From positions 2,604,001 to 2,668,000 of the forward strand of contig NZ_BLZR01000001.1 in the NCBI RefSeq assembly GCF_014193895.1: a stretch of 64,000 nt of DNA, written 5' to 3'. Below the pieces are notes generated by a model that was not told the DNA's origin, ran no database searches, and worked only from the letters and a program-made list of their open reading frames with translations. This stretch comes from Clostridium fungisolvens. Lineage in GTDB: Bacteria > Bacillota > Clostridia > Clostridiales > Clostridiaceae. Below are positions 37,500-46,079 of this stretch, in pieces (within the stretch, counting starts at the first letter, position 1; each line of letters begins with the position of its first letter). A program made the translations under genes and the position numbers.

Positions 37500-37961
37500 G
37501 AATATTACGGTTTCCCATTAATTAGTTGAACTCGTTAATTAAATAATCATCTTTATTTTGGTTATTAAAATATTTAATAACTATATTCCTGATTTTAATC
37601 TACTTACGTAATACTTTTATTATTTGAATAATTTCAACTGTTAAATTAATGCATAAATCAATTATACATTAAAACGCCACAATTTTTAACCATTAATGTA
37701 TATACTTTGAAAAAGTATTTATTTATATAATATGCAAAGTAAACTTTTTATTAAAAAAAAGATAAGTTCAATTACATATTCTGGATAATATTATGTTTTT
37801 TTTATACTTTTCGTAACGTTAAATCTATACATTTTTATATTTTTCTATCAAATACAAAATCTTCTTCGTTATGCTTTGTAATGCTTTGTCTTAATGGACA
37901 GTTCCTATACATTTTTTACAACGCCAATATATAGACATTCATTTATTCTAAATGAAATTTT
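37500..37961. other. Intergenic region without clear content
   Basis: Very AT-rich stretch between the GGDEF promoter and the terminator at 37962. No open frame with a ribosome site, no repeat copy and no RNA motif were recognised. Confidence 0.4.
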
Positions 37962-38012
37962 AAAAAACTCTACATAATAAATTATTTTATAATCTATTAC
38001 GTAGAGTTTTTT
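37962..38012. terminator. Terminator of the YiiX-like gene
   Basis: AAAAAACTCTACATAATA pairs with TATTACGTAGAGTTTTTT with one mismatch around a 14-nt loop. It is eight bases after the stop codon on the minus strand. Confidence 0.85.
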
Positions 38013-38019
38013 ATATGAA

Positions 38020-38667
38020 TTATTGTCCTACTACATCAATTAACGGACCATCAATAAGTTGTCCTTTTTTAATAAAAGGTAAAACATTATCACTTGAAAA
38101 ATCCTTTGGTGCGTAACTATTAGGTGCATATCTTCTTGTTAAAAGTCCCATATGTATAAAAGTGTCTGCAATTAATTCGCTGCAAAAATAACTGTCGTTT
38201 ATAATCTCCTTGTGAAGAACTCTGGCTTCAAAAAATTCTTTACTTAAGTTAAATTCTGATTCGGGAAAAGTATCCATATGTACTTTTCCAACAAATGTCT
38301 TGAGCTTTTCCAACATATCTTCAGTTATTTCACAACCATTGTAACGAATTTGAAATCTATTATCTTTCTTATCTTCAACATCAGTTATAAGTCTCTTCTC
38401 CAAATCAACAAGCATTGGTCCAACCTTTGACTCCTTTAGTTCAACATCTGGTAGATTTAATAATATGTTTGATTCCCAAAGTAGTAGTCTGTCGCTTCTA
38501 GTTATTCCTATATCCTCCGGTCTTACTACCATTCCCACATGAGACCAGCGACTTCTAGTAATTACTTCATTTAGTTGACTACTTAAAAGCAATCCGTGAA
38601 AAAGAATAAGGTCCCCTGTCTTTAACTCATTTTTTACTTCATCATAAAAAACAGTGTTACGTTGCAT
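38020..38667 (-). CDS. YiiX/permuted NlpC-P60-like cysteine hydrolase
   Basis: The 215-aa protein has no signal peptide. It shows KTGDLILFHG (about 17-26), then SHVGMVV with the catalytic His near 43, and YFCSELIADTF with the nucleophilic Cys near residue 162. This order, His before Cys, is that of the permuted NlpC/P60 (YiiX/YebB, BtrH-like) papain-fold enzymes, which cut amide bonds or transfer acyl groups, often on lipids. The start follows AGAGGGGGA. It stands alone between two terminators. Its promoter resembles that of the lipoprotein-GGDEF gene. Confidence 0.85.
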   Translation of the reverse strand: MQRNTVFYDEVKNELKTGDLILFHGLLLSSQLNEVITRSRWSHVGMVVRPEDIGITRSDRLLLWESNILLNLPDVELKESKVGPMLVDLEKRLITDVEDKKDNRFQIRYNGCEITEDMLEKLKTFVGKVHMDTFPESEFNLSKEFFEARVLHKEIINDSYFCSELIADTFIHMGLLTRRYAPNSYAPKDFSSDNVLPFIKKGQLIDGPLIDVVGQ

Positions 38668-38722
38668 AAAGTATCCCCCTCTTACATGACTAACTTCTAC
38701 TAAATATTTGTTTATTCTACAA

Positions 38723-38758
38723 TATTTTTACTATTCCATAAATAATGGTATCTGTCAA
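38723..38758 (-). promoter_or_regulatory. Candidate promoter of the YiiX-like gene
   Basis: The minus strand reads TCTTGACA, 18 bp, ATAGTAAAAATA. It is identical in boxes and spacing to 37464-37499. Confidence 0.5.
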
Positions 38759-38963
38759 GACATTATTTATGTTGTTAGCTTTACCTTATTAATTGCATAT
38801 TTCCTTCATTCCAAAGGTTTATAACAATAAAATTGCAGAATGACGAAACCATAAGTTTAAGCTCCACTGTGGACCTTATGTCAATTTGTGAAACTATAGA
38901 AGTTTATTATATTAAAGATTAAAAATTGATATAAATTAAGAAAATCAAATCTTAAACAAAAAA

Positions 38964-38996
38964 ACCAGACTTAAATTTTTAAGTCTGATTTTTCTT
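38964..38996. terminator. Bidirectional hairpin terminator
   Basis: CAGACTTAAA pairs with TTTAAGTCTG with a short loop and T-runs on both sides. It may end the glycerate kinase transcript after the repeat copy. Confidence 0.7.
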
Positions 38997-39108
38997 CGTG
39001 GGCATTAGCAAATATTTTAGCTATTCTTCGAATTAAATTATAGCTTGTAAACCTTTAAGTTTTAATATCCATTGTTGTAAAAAAAATTATCCTCTCTTGC
39101 ACATCTTT

Positions 39109-39205
39109 AGATGAACCACTTCATAATTAAATTTATATTTTCAAATCCTCCTCTTAGAACCCAGAGGAATTTTGAAAATAATTTACGTATTGAAGTGTTT
39201 CATCT
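39109..39205 (-). repeat. MITE-like 97-bp imperfect palindrome, copy 3 (best preserved)
   Basis: The ends, AGATGAACCACTTCA and TGAAGTGTTTCATCT, form 15-bp inverted repeats with one mismatch. A second internal pairing (ATATTTTCAAA with TTTTGAAAATAAT) encloses a central CCTCTTAG...CAGAGG hairpin. The copy ends 3 bp from the glycerate kinase stop codon. No protein is encoded. Confidence 0.8.
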
Positions 39206-39208
39206 TTA

Positions 39209-40336
39209 TCAAAGCAATCTAAATACCTGCTCTACAGCATCCATCATATTTTCCTTCGCAGTTTCAAGGTTCATTGCTTCCTCTAAAGTTGTAACTCCTC
39301 TTACAATTGGAAAGAACGCATCAATTCCTGCATTATTACATTCCTTGGCTTCTTTAGTAACACTTCCCGCAAAAGCTATAACCTTTTTATTATATTTCTT
39401 TGCGAGTTTTGCAAGTCCTACAGGAACTTTCCCCATAGCAGTTTGAAAATCCAACCGACCTTCTCCAGTTATTACATAATCAGCATCAATTATCTCTTTT
39501 TCAAGTTCAATGGTCTTTAGTATAAGCTCAATGCCAGGGGTTAAATCTGCATTTAAAAATTCTAAAAACCCGAACCCAAGTCCTCCTGCAGCCCCTGCTC
39601 CCTTTACTTCAGAGCATTTCTTTCCTGTGAATTCTTCTGAAACCTTTGCATAATTTCTCATAGCTTCATCTAAATGTTTTTTCATCTGCTCAGTTACGCC
39701 TTTTTGAGGACCAAACACAAAGGTAGCACCTTTAGGCCCACATAAAGGATTATTAACATCGCAGGCTACCTGAAACTTACACTCTTTTAGTTGGTTCATT
39801 ATGTTTTCATCTGAAATACGTGCTATTTTATCTAAGTCCTGTGCCCCTTCTCTAACCTTTTGACCATTCTCATCTAAGAACTCATAACCTAAAGCCATAA
39901 GCATACCAATCCCACCATCATTGGTTGCACTACCTCCAATTCCAATAATAAAATGTCGTGATCCTTTTAAAATTGCATGTTTTATCATTTCTCCTAATCC
40001 AAGAGTTGTTGCAACCATGGGATTTTTCTCTGAGTCATTAACTAAGGTTATACCTGCCGCTGAAGCCATTTCCATTATTGCAACCTTCTTTTCAGGAAGA
40101 TAACCATAATAGGTTTCTATAGACTTGCCCATAGGGCCAGTGACTGTAACACTAACTTTTTCTCCTCCGAGGCCTTCCAGTAGTGCATCAGTAGTTCCCT
40201 CTCCTCCATCTGCCAGTGGTTTTACTACAATCTCAGCATCTGGTTTTACTCTCAAAATGCCTTCCTTTATAGCGTTTCCTGCTTCCATTGAAGAAAGACT
40301 TCCCTTCATAGAATCTATAGCTACTACAACTTTCAT
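39209..40336 (-). CDS. glxK: Glycerate kinase (GlxK/GarK family)
   Basis: The 375-aa protein opens MKVVVAIDSMKGSLSS and has PLADGGEGTTDAL (about 41-53), GIGGSATNDGGIGML (about 131-145), GAGAAGGLGFG and VITGEGRLDFQT. All are signatures of the class with sequence type COG1929. It phosphorylates D-glycerate with ATP, usually to 2-phosphoglycerate, feeding glycolysis. The start follows TTGGAGG. It stands alone; no glycerate permease or tartronate reductase gene is nearby. The 3' end abuts a repeat copy. Confidence 0.95.
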   Translation of the reverse strand: MKVVVAIDSMKGSLSSMEAGNAIKEGILRVKPDAEIVVKPLADGGEGTTDALLEGLGGEKVSVTVTGPMGKSIETYYGYLPEKKVAIMEMASAAGITLVNDSEKNPMVATTLGLGEMIKHAILKGSRHFIIGIGGSATNDGGIGMLMALGYEFLDENGQKVREGAQDLDKIARISDENIMNQLKECKFQVACDVNNPLCGPKGATFVFGPQKGVTEQMKKHLDEAMRNYAKVSEEFTGKKCSEVKGAGAAGGLGFGFLEFLNADLTPGIELILKTIELEKEIIDADYVITGEGRLDFQTAMGKVPVGLAKLAKKYNKKVIAFAGSVTKEAKECNNAGIDAFFPIVRGVTTLEEAMNLETAKENMMDAVEQVFRLL

Positions 40337-40450
40337 AAATTGCCTCCAATTGCTGTTTATTAAATTTAAGTATACAGTTTAAACTTATTGTTTATCTTTT
40401 TTAACAACTTTAATATCTAATTATATTACTTCGTTTTTTTATGAACGTTA

Positions 40451-40738
40451 CTAATTTACCTTTTTGTCTTTTGATACGTTGGACATCCCAAAAGTTATCG
40501 GAATTATAATAGTTGAAAGTAATATTCCCCTCAAAACAGTGTTAAAGTTACCAGTAATATTAACTCTGTCTATGATTATACAACCAACCATATATATTAC
40601 AAAGGATATTATAAAGGCAATGACCTTTCTTGTATTGTTTTTGCTAAACCATTTTTTCCAGTTCAATTTAGATCCCAAAAAAACAAGTATGCAGCATGAA
40701 ATAATATACGAAAATGAAAATATTATTACAGTACTCAC
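40451..40738 (-). CDS. Small three-helix membrane protein (95 aa)
   Basis: A GTG start at 40738 follows GAGGGAA. The product has three hydrophobic helices (about 3-22, 37-56 and 67-84) with basic loops (KWFSKNNTRK) and ends KDKKVN. No family is recognised. It lies between glycerate kinase and the TerB operon, both on the same strand. Confidence 0.55.
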   Translation of the reverse strand: MSTVIIFSFSYIISCCILVFLGSKLNWKKWFSKNNTRKVIAFIISFVIYMVGCIIIDRVNITGNFNTVLRGILLSTIIIPITFGMSNVSKDKKVN

Positions 40739-40875
40739 AATATTCCCTCACTTCTTTATAACTTTAATATTATGCTCTTCCATATTATAAATTGTAAATT
40801 TTTCCTTTACAAGTTTTTTATATAAAATCTCTTAGAAATTATCTGTACTGGTTCCATCATAAACAAAAACGTTAA

Positions 40876-40916
40876 ATAAGCCAATTAGAGTAGAAAACTG
40901 CTACCCTAATTGGCTG
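40876..40916. terminator. Terminator of the TerB operon
   Basis: AGCCAATTAGAGTAG pairs with CTACCCTAATTGGCT with one mismatch around a 7-nt loop. It lies about 60 bp after the stop of the last operon gene. Confidence 0.8.
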
Positions 40917-40974
40917 TTATTATTTTTACTGATGGATATACATATCATAGTATTCAGTGCAATAGTAAATTCAC

Positions 40975-42474
40975 TTACTTATTAGTTATCAATACTCCAG
41001 TACGCTTACCTAATCTTAAGCTCTTTGAATCGTCTAACATAAAATCATCAAATTCATCCTGTGTTTCAAATGCTAATTGCACTTCAAAGCATTTACATAT
41101 TTCAGCTAATGAGTTATTTACAGCATCGTAATTGTTTTCAAGTATTGCTGTGTGCATATTGGTAAATCCGTTCATTATTTGCTGCTGCTGCTGAAGATGT
41201 ACTTGTTTTAGATTTTGTTCAAGAGCTAAGCGTGATTCATGGATTTCATCTGCTAATTTAGAATATAATGCATCCATTCTTCTTGCTTTCTCTGGATCAA
41301 AGGAATGAGAAGCTATATAATTCTTCACAACATTATAAAGCTCAGTTCCTAACATGTAGCCCACCATATTTCCAACTATTTCACCTGTTAGTGCACCAAC
41401 TTTGCCACCTATTGCAGCTCCTGCAACTGTACCTGCTCCAGGTATAATTGAACCTAATATACCACCAATTAAAGCACCAGCCGCCGCTCCACCAAGAGCC
41501 CCTTGAGCGCCCAATACAAAAGATGCTGCAAGACCTGTCCCTTTTTCTCCTAGCTCAATTACTAATTCTGTTTCGTTTATATCTCCGTCTAAATAACTTT
41601 TTAAAGAGCTTCCAGCTTCAGTTATAACAACAATGGCTTTTCCTGGTCCTCCTGATGCAGTAAACTTTTTAAGGCCCTCTGCTAATAATTTGTTAGTAGT
41701 TTTCTGAGCAACTTGAGTTGCGGTACTCTCTACAATCCTTGTTGCCACACCAGTACCAAAAGATCTAGCTCCAGCCTTGACTGAATCCATTCCAACTTCT
41801 ATAACAGCTTCTTTTATATCCGATTCTCCTGAGGCTACCTTCTTTATATTTCTTACTGAAGAAATTGCTGCTTCAAATTTTGCTCCATCCACAGCAGCTT
41901 TTCCACCAACTTTAGCTACATTTTTAATAGTCTTTCCTGTAAGAACAGTGTTTACTGCAATATTAGCTTTAATCTCTTCAGTTTTCATTTTACTTTTTTG
42001 AGTTTTAGAAATATTCCCTTTGTTATCTTTAGCATATTGACTATTACTTTTTGATCCTTTGCCACGATTAGTTTTAGCATTGATAACCTTATAATTCTGC
42101 TTTATATTTGCAGCTTCTTTAATATCATCAACTGACAGAAACGGATTGTACTGTGCTTTTTTATACACTGTTTCAAGAGGAACAGTATGATCTACATCTG
42201 CAATATGCTTCGTATAGTTTTTGTCACCGTATTTAGCTTTTGCGGCACTTTTATCAGAATGAAGCTTAGCTCCTGTGTAAACATCATCTGTGGTTTTCTT
42301 TCCATCGAAGGTTTGATCCTTATACTTATTTCTTTTATTTACATTATCTATTTTACTTCTTACATTTTTATTATAATCACCTTTTATTTCAGCTTTAGGA
42401 GTTGTTTCACCAACCTTTTTACCGATTATGACTCTTTCGGCACCTTCTTCTTTTTCTCTCTCATTCTCCTCCAT
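40975..42474 (-). CDS. HNH-like protein with a glycine-rich membrane segment (499 aa)
   Basis: The N-terminal 170 residues are highly charged and contain KHIADVDHTVPLE (D95, H96) followed by AANIKQNYKVINAKTNRGKGS (N123, N132, N136, R137). This spacing resembles an HNH/ENDO VII-type nuclease site (DH...N...N), not a strict match. Residues about 175-385 are Gly/Ala/Val rich, with repeated GxxxG steps (AAGALIGGILGSIIPGAGTV), like a glycine zipper or pore segment. A helical, Gln-rich tail (about 390-450, five Gln in a row near 436) precedes an acidic end. It is the last gene of a four-gene operon, 5 bp after the previous stop. Confidence 0.75.
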   Translation of the reverse strand: MEENEREKEEGAERVIIGKKVGETTPKAEIKGDYNKNVRSKIDNVNKRNKYKDQTFDGKKTTDDVYTGAKLHSDKSAAKAKYGDKNYTKHIADVDHTVPLETVYKKAQYNPFLSVDDIKEAANIKQNYKVINAKTNRGKGSKSNSQYAKDNKGNISKTQKSKMKTEEIKANIAVNTVLTGKTIKNVAKVGGKAAVDGAKFEAAISSVRNIKKVASGESDIKEAVIEVGMDSVKAGARSFGTGVATRIVESTATQVAQKTTNKLLAEGLKKFTASGGPGKAIVVITEAGSSLKSYLDGDINETELVIELGEKGTGLAASFVLGAQGALGGAAAGALIGGILGSIIPGAGTVAGAAIGGKVGALTGEIVGNMVGYMLGTELYNVVKNYIASHSFDPEKARRMDALYSKLADEIHESRLALEQNLKQVHLQQQQQIMNGFTNMHTAILENNYDAVNNSLAEICKCFEVQLAFETQDEFDDFMLDDSKSLRLGKRTGVLITNK

Positions 42475-42479
42475 GGATA

Positions 42480-43313
42480 TTACGCTCCTTGTTGTTTTAA
42501 TTCCTGTACTCCATCTATGTACTTTTTAAATTGTGGGTTAATATTGCCTTGATTATCAAATATTTCGGTATTTGCAATATCATTTAATGCCATTGCAAAG
42601 TTACAGCCCATACGAATCTTCTGTCTTTGTTCTAAAGAATAAGTTTTATAATCAGTACCTGCTTCATCGATGATCTTTGTAACCTGTTTGACTGATAAAT
42701 CAGTAAGCATTTTTAATGAAGAGATAGTATCATACGCTGTTTTACAATACTGAGTAAGACTGTCTATTTGTAAGCACTTCTTTTCAGCAGTTTCGCAGGC
42801 AGCTCTTAGTTTAGAGCGCTCAGCTTTTGCTTCATCTATCTTATATGAAAGCTTCATACTTTTAATAAATCCACCTGCAAACATGATTCCACCACCCGCT
42901 ACTCCAAATAGTAACGATGTTACAACAGATGTGGATGTTTTACTCCAAAGCTCACTTTTATAAGAAGAATTATCGTTAAACTCTAATATATTTTGCCTAA
43001 ATTTTGTAATGTCTGTTTGAACTGTGGTATCTTTTTCAAACTCTACATTCTTTAACTGCGAAAAAACTTCTGAAAACTTAGTTAAAGTTGTATTATATAT
43101 TCTTTGTCTCTGAACAGATAATGTATTTATTCTTGATTCAAAGTTATCTTTTGAACGTATTATCCTAACATTTGTCTCTTCCTTCATTTTTTCCATTGAA
43201 CGATTTATGCTGTTTAATTCAGCTTCATAATCATTTGCTACTTCCTGTGCTGCGTGTCCAACTATTCCTGTAGCAGCTACTGCAAGTCCTGCTATTATAA
43301 AAGGTAATGGCAT
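42480..43313 (-). CDS. Coiled-coil membrane protein of the TerB operon (277 aa)
   Basis: The start follows AAAAGGAGG. A short hydrophobic N-terminus (PFIIAGLAVAATGIVGHAA, residues 4-22) leads into a long coiled coil (about 25-110). A second hydrophobic, glycine-rich segment follows (SVVTSLLFGVAGGGIMFAGGFI, about 128-149), then a second helical region with paired cysteines (RAACETAEKKC). The ends would lie on the same side of the membrane. No family is recognised. It starts 2 bp after the stop of the cysteine-cluster gene and ends 5 bp before the HNH-like gene. Confidence 0.75.
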   Translation of the reverse strand: MPLPFIIAGLAVAATGIVGHAAQEVANDYEAELNSINRSMEKMKEETNVRIIRSKDNFESRINTLSVQRQRIYNTTLTKFSEVFSQLKNVEFEKDTTVQTDITKFRQNILEFNDNSSYKSELWSKTSTSVVTSLLFGVAGGGIMFAGGFIKSMKLSYKIDEAKAERSKLRAACETAEKKCLQIDSLTQYCKTAYDTISSLKMLTDLSVKQVTKIIDEAGTDYKTYSLEQRQKIRMGCNFAMALNDIANTEIFDNQGNINPQFKKYIDGVQELKQQGA

Positions 43314-43314
43314 T

Positions 43315-43578
43315 CTAATAATCCTCCTTTAGCTTTTTACATGCATTTATATTTAGTTCTATATATTCATCAAATTTTAGTGTATCTTCGAAATGCTTAT
43401 ACGATGCTATGATGTTGCATTTTCCAGGTCTCCTATCATATATGGTACATAGATTAGTTTCTGTATCTAAGTGGTTACAGATGCCTGATCCATCATGCAG
43501 ATCTTCATATACAGGAGACTTATCTAAGTTTCTACAACACAATCCACATTTATCGCAAGGAAACTTTTCATTACTCAT
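43315..43578 (-). CDS. YkgJ-family CxxCxxCC cysteine-cluster protein (87 aa)
   Basis: The N-terminus reads FPCDKCGLCCRN (C8, C11, C14, C15), followed by GICNHL, NLCTIYDRRPGKC and a further Cys near residue 81. This is the YkgJ (PF03692) pattern, predicted to bind zinc or an iron-sulfur cluster. Its ATG overlaps the stop codon of the TerB-like gene by 8 bp and has no strong site of its own, so translation is probably coupled. The role is unknown; in other species the family is also seen near RNA- or protein-modification genes. Confidence 0.88.
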   Translation of the reverse strand: MSNEKFPCDKCGLCCRNLDKSPVYEDLHDGSGICNHLDTETNLCTIYDRRPGKCNIIASYKHFEDTLKFDEYIELNINACKKLKEDY

Positions 43579-43975
43579 TTACAACTGCGCTAATTTTTTT
43601 ATAAACTAAATTTAATTCATTTACACATGTCTCTAATTCCTTTTGAGTATCATCACTAATCTCAAATTTAGCCTTAATTTCATCCATGATTTCCTTCTCT
43701 TTTTTGTCATAATCCCCATCACAGAAGGCCAATGCATATAATTCCATGTATACCTTACGTTTCTTGTCTGTAGTCATTCCAGCTAAAGTATGTTTTGCTT
43801 CATTTACTTCAATTTTTAAATCTCTAATATCATCTTCAATTAAATTCATTTCAATTTTATAGCTGTTTAATAAATCCTCTTCAGATTTTTCAATTTTATC
43901 ATCAGATTCAATAATCTCTTTTGCCACAACCATGAAAGCTTCTTTTTCCTTTATTATTAATTCGCTTAAAAACAT
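43571..43975 (-). CDS. TerB-like protein (134 aa)
   Basis: The all-helical acidic protein has the TerB layout: EKEAFMVVAKEIIESDDKIEKSEEDLL in the first half and KRKVYMELYALAFCDGDYDKKEKEIMDEI (about 84-112) in the second, with the acidic DGDYDKKE loop typical of the fold. TerB proteins, in tellurite-resistance and related stress systems, are thought to bind divalent metals near the membrane. It is the first gene of the operon, starting after GGGGGAT, and has no TerC, TerD or TerE partner in the window. Confidence 0.75.
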   Translation of the reverse strand: MFLSELIIKEKEAFMVVAKEIIESDDKIEKSEEDLLNSYKIEMNLIEDDIRDLKIEVNEAKHTLAGMTTDKKRKVYMELYALAFCDGDYDKKEKEIMDEIKAKFEISDDTQKELETCVNELNLVYKKISAVVNE

Positions 43976-44331
43976 GTGTTTATCCCCCGTTCTTCGTTTG
44001 AATTCTTTTTATCAATTCTGATTATACATAATTCTGTACAACTTTCTATATTTTCTACAAAACTAGCCATTTTTCGCTATATAAAAGTTTCAAACTATAT
44101 AAAATAAATTTCACAAGATTAAGATTTATGAATTATTTAAATTTTAGCAGACAACTTAAATTCACGTTGATTTTTTATACTAATCATCATTTACGAGTAA
44201 ATCATTTAAGTTAATTTTCCTTAATTTATTATCACTTAAATTTAATTAATTGATATTTTTAACACCTCAAACAACATTTAGGAATATTGATAAAGTGTAG
44301 AACATACAAATAATAGTTTTAGGAGATATTT
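43976..44331. other. Divergent intergenic region of the TerB operon
   Basis: It carries the start of the minus-strand operon and of the 223-aa plus-strand gene. A TATAAT box on the minus strand (44026-44021) lies 46 bp before the operon start, but no good -35 box was found. No palindrome of operator type was recognised. Confidence 0.4.
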
Positions 44332-45003
44332 ATGTACAATAAAACTTTAAAATTTTATAGTGAAGATTCAAATTTATCAGTGCAATATATTAAAAACATA
44401 TTACCTCTGCTTGGCAATTTAAAAGAATTTGAAATATTTAGATATGAAAAAGATTCTCCATACAAGTCAGCTGAAGAAAATAAAATTTACACTCTAATAT
44501 TAAAAGATGATAGGGATAATGAGGTATGGCTAGGTAATGCATGTAGTTGGTATGAAGGATCTGGTCCACTTGCCTCAATAAAGATTTTAAAAATATTCGG
44601 TGTTTATAATCATTTCGATATAACGAAAAAGGACCATGTTAAAGTTGTTAATCCGAAAATTATTCATAAGTTTAATATATTAGTAGACACCATATCGCAA
44701 GAAACTAAAAGGAATGTTCAGCATTTTTGGATAGCAACAAGCTTTAAATATCCTTATGAGCTATTGAAAGTTAAAGAAGCCCTATCCTATATGGGGTTAT
44801 GGTGTTGTGTTAAACAAAAGAAACTATCTATTCCGAAAACTTTAAAGAAATATGAGCAAAAAAAGGATTGGGATGAATTTTTCATAAATACTGAATATGT
44901 TTTAAACCTACACTATGAAGAGAATGATCTTCCTGCATTGAAAAAAATCATTATAGATATTATTGTGAAAAACAATGGTTATTACGAGATTATAGATTTG
45001 TAA
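44332..45003 (+). CDS. Unknown soluble protein, divergent from the TerB operon (223 aa)
   Basis: The start follows TTAGGAGAT. The product is hydrophilic with alternating helices and strands. Its middle contains the segment VWLGNACSWYEGSGPLASIKILK (about 63-85) and the Trp-rich QHFWIATSFKYPYELL; the end is rich in Tyr and Asn. No family is recognised. It is expressed divergently from the TerB operon, so it could be a regulator or partner, but nothing in the sequence shows this. Confidence 0.65.
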   Translation: MYNKTLKFYSEDSNLSVQYIKNILPLLGNLKEFEIFRYEKDSPYKSAEENKIYTLILKDDRDNEVWLGNACSWYEGSGPLASIKILKIFGVYNHFDITKKDHVKVVNPKIIHKFNILVDTISQETKRNVQHFWIATSFKYPYELLKVKEALSYMGLWCCVKQKKLSIPKTLKKYEQKKDWDEFFINTEYVLNLHYEENDLPALKKIIIDIIVKNNGYYEIIDL

Positions 45004-45030
45004 ATAGTCGCTTGTTAATACAATAGAAAG

Positions 45031-45076
45031 AAAGCCATGGGGAATATAAGCTTTCTCTATTTACCCATGACTTTCG
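45031..45076 (+). terminator. Weak terminator after the 223-aa gene
   Basis: AAAGCCATGGG pairs with CCCATGACTTT with one mismatch around a long loop. The T-run after it is short. Confidence 0.4.
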
Positions 45077-45185
45077 TATCATTTAGGATTTCTATTCATT
45101 ATATTGCAGTACCAACAATATTTAGTTTTCTTTGTTTGAATATCATAAAAACTTAAATATTCTTTTGCAATTCAACTGAAATCAT

Positions 45186-45935
45186 TTATTGCTTTGAATT
45201 TGCATACATATCGGTTGCTATACATAGGTAATAAGATAATCCTACCTGCTGACCTTCAAGCATATTTCTATGAAAATCGTCTTCTAAAAAGAATTTTGTC
45301 TGTGCTGCAAGTGCCTTTGAATCAATATTGTGACCATGATTATTTAAAAACAAGATATGATTATTCAATAATTGTATCACCTTTTCATCATTGACCTTTA
45401 ATCCACTTTTAAGTGCATCACTCATGCTTACAATGAACTGCTGTGCTTCCATGGCTTGTTCATTCATCTGAGGTACATCAGCTTCCTGTACCTCTGGTAA
45501 ATCATAGCCATATTTATCTTTAATATATTCGCTCTGTTCAGAAAGTGCATCCTTCCATTGATCTTTGTTAAATCCCTTAAACATATCCGTTGTATTCATA
45601 ATTTCTCCTTCCTTACTGAGGACGATTGATTCATTTATAGTCTTTAACAAACACTCAAGTCTCTGCTTGCGCGCAAGTAGCAGTTCCTGTTGTTTAGTTA
45701 AACAGTTTAAACGACTTGGTTCATCCTCCAATGCCTTTTTGATATCTTCGAGAGAGAAATCTAGCTCACGATAAAATAATATCTGTTGCAAAACTTCAAG
45801 TTCTTTTGTCCCATAGAGACGATAGCCGGCATCAGTTATCTCGCAGGGCTGTAGTAATCCTATTTTGTGATAATGGTGGAGCGCTTTTATAGTTACTCCA
45901 GTTAATTCTGCAACTTCTTTTACTGTATATAGCAT
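45186..45935 (-). CDS. MerR-family regulator with TipAS antibiotic-binding domain
   Basis: The ATG at 45935, after GAGGGGAG, starts MLYTVKEVAELTGVTIKALHHYHKIGLL, a MerR winged helix (1-70). A coiled coil follows (about 75-110), then a TipAS domain (about 115-245, FKGFNKDQWKDALSEQSEYIKDKYG) that in relatives binds thiopeptide and other peptide antibiotics covalently or tightly. This is the TipA/Mta subfamily, an activator of efflux or self-protection genes. Its promoter has the long 19-bp spacer expected of MerR-controlled genes, so it is probably self-activating. Confidence 0.92.
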   Translation of the reverse strand: MLYTVKEVAELTGVTIKALHHYHKIGLLQPCEITDAGYRLYGTKELEVLQQILFYRELDFSLEDIKKALEDEPSRLNCLTKQQELLLARKQRLECLLKTINESIVLSKEGEIMNTTDMFKGFNKDQWKDALSEQSEYIKDKYGYDLPEVQEADVPQMNEQAMEAQQFIVSMSDALKSGLKVNDEKVIQLLNNHILFLNNHGHNIDSKALAAQTKFFLEDDFHRNMLEGQQVGLSYYLCIATDMYANSKQ

Positions 45936-45955
45936 AATTACTCCCCTCGTTAATA

Positions 45956-45986
45956 ATCTTAAGGTCTCCTCTAAGGTCAGAGTCAA
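45956..45986 (-). promoter_or_regulatory. MerR-type promoter with 19-bp spacer
   Basis: The minus strand reads TTGACT (45986-45981), a 19-bp spacer, then TAAGAT (45961-45956). The spacer contains ACCTTAGAGG, the usual left arm of MerR-family operators, with a degenerate right arm. Confidence 0.65.
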
Positions 45987-46079
45987 TAGTTTTAAATCTA
46001 TTTTATCATATATTTTCATAAATATATTTTATACAAAGATGTACTACTCCAATTTTAAATATTCTTTTAATTAAATGTA

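Noticed and set aside
38849..38880. Imperfect hairpin (CATAAG...TCCAC/GTGGA...CTTATG)
   Set aside because: No T-run, no flanking transcript evidence and no match to a known RNA. It could be chance.
40464..40790. Plus-strand 108-codon frame opposite the 95-aa membrane gene
   Set aside because: It has no good ribosome site and mirrors a better-supported minus-strand gene, as do most other antisense frames in the window.
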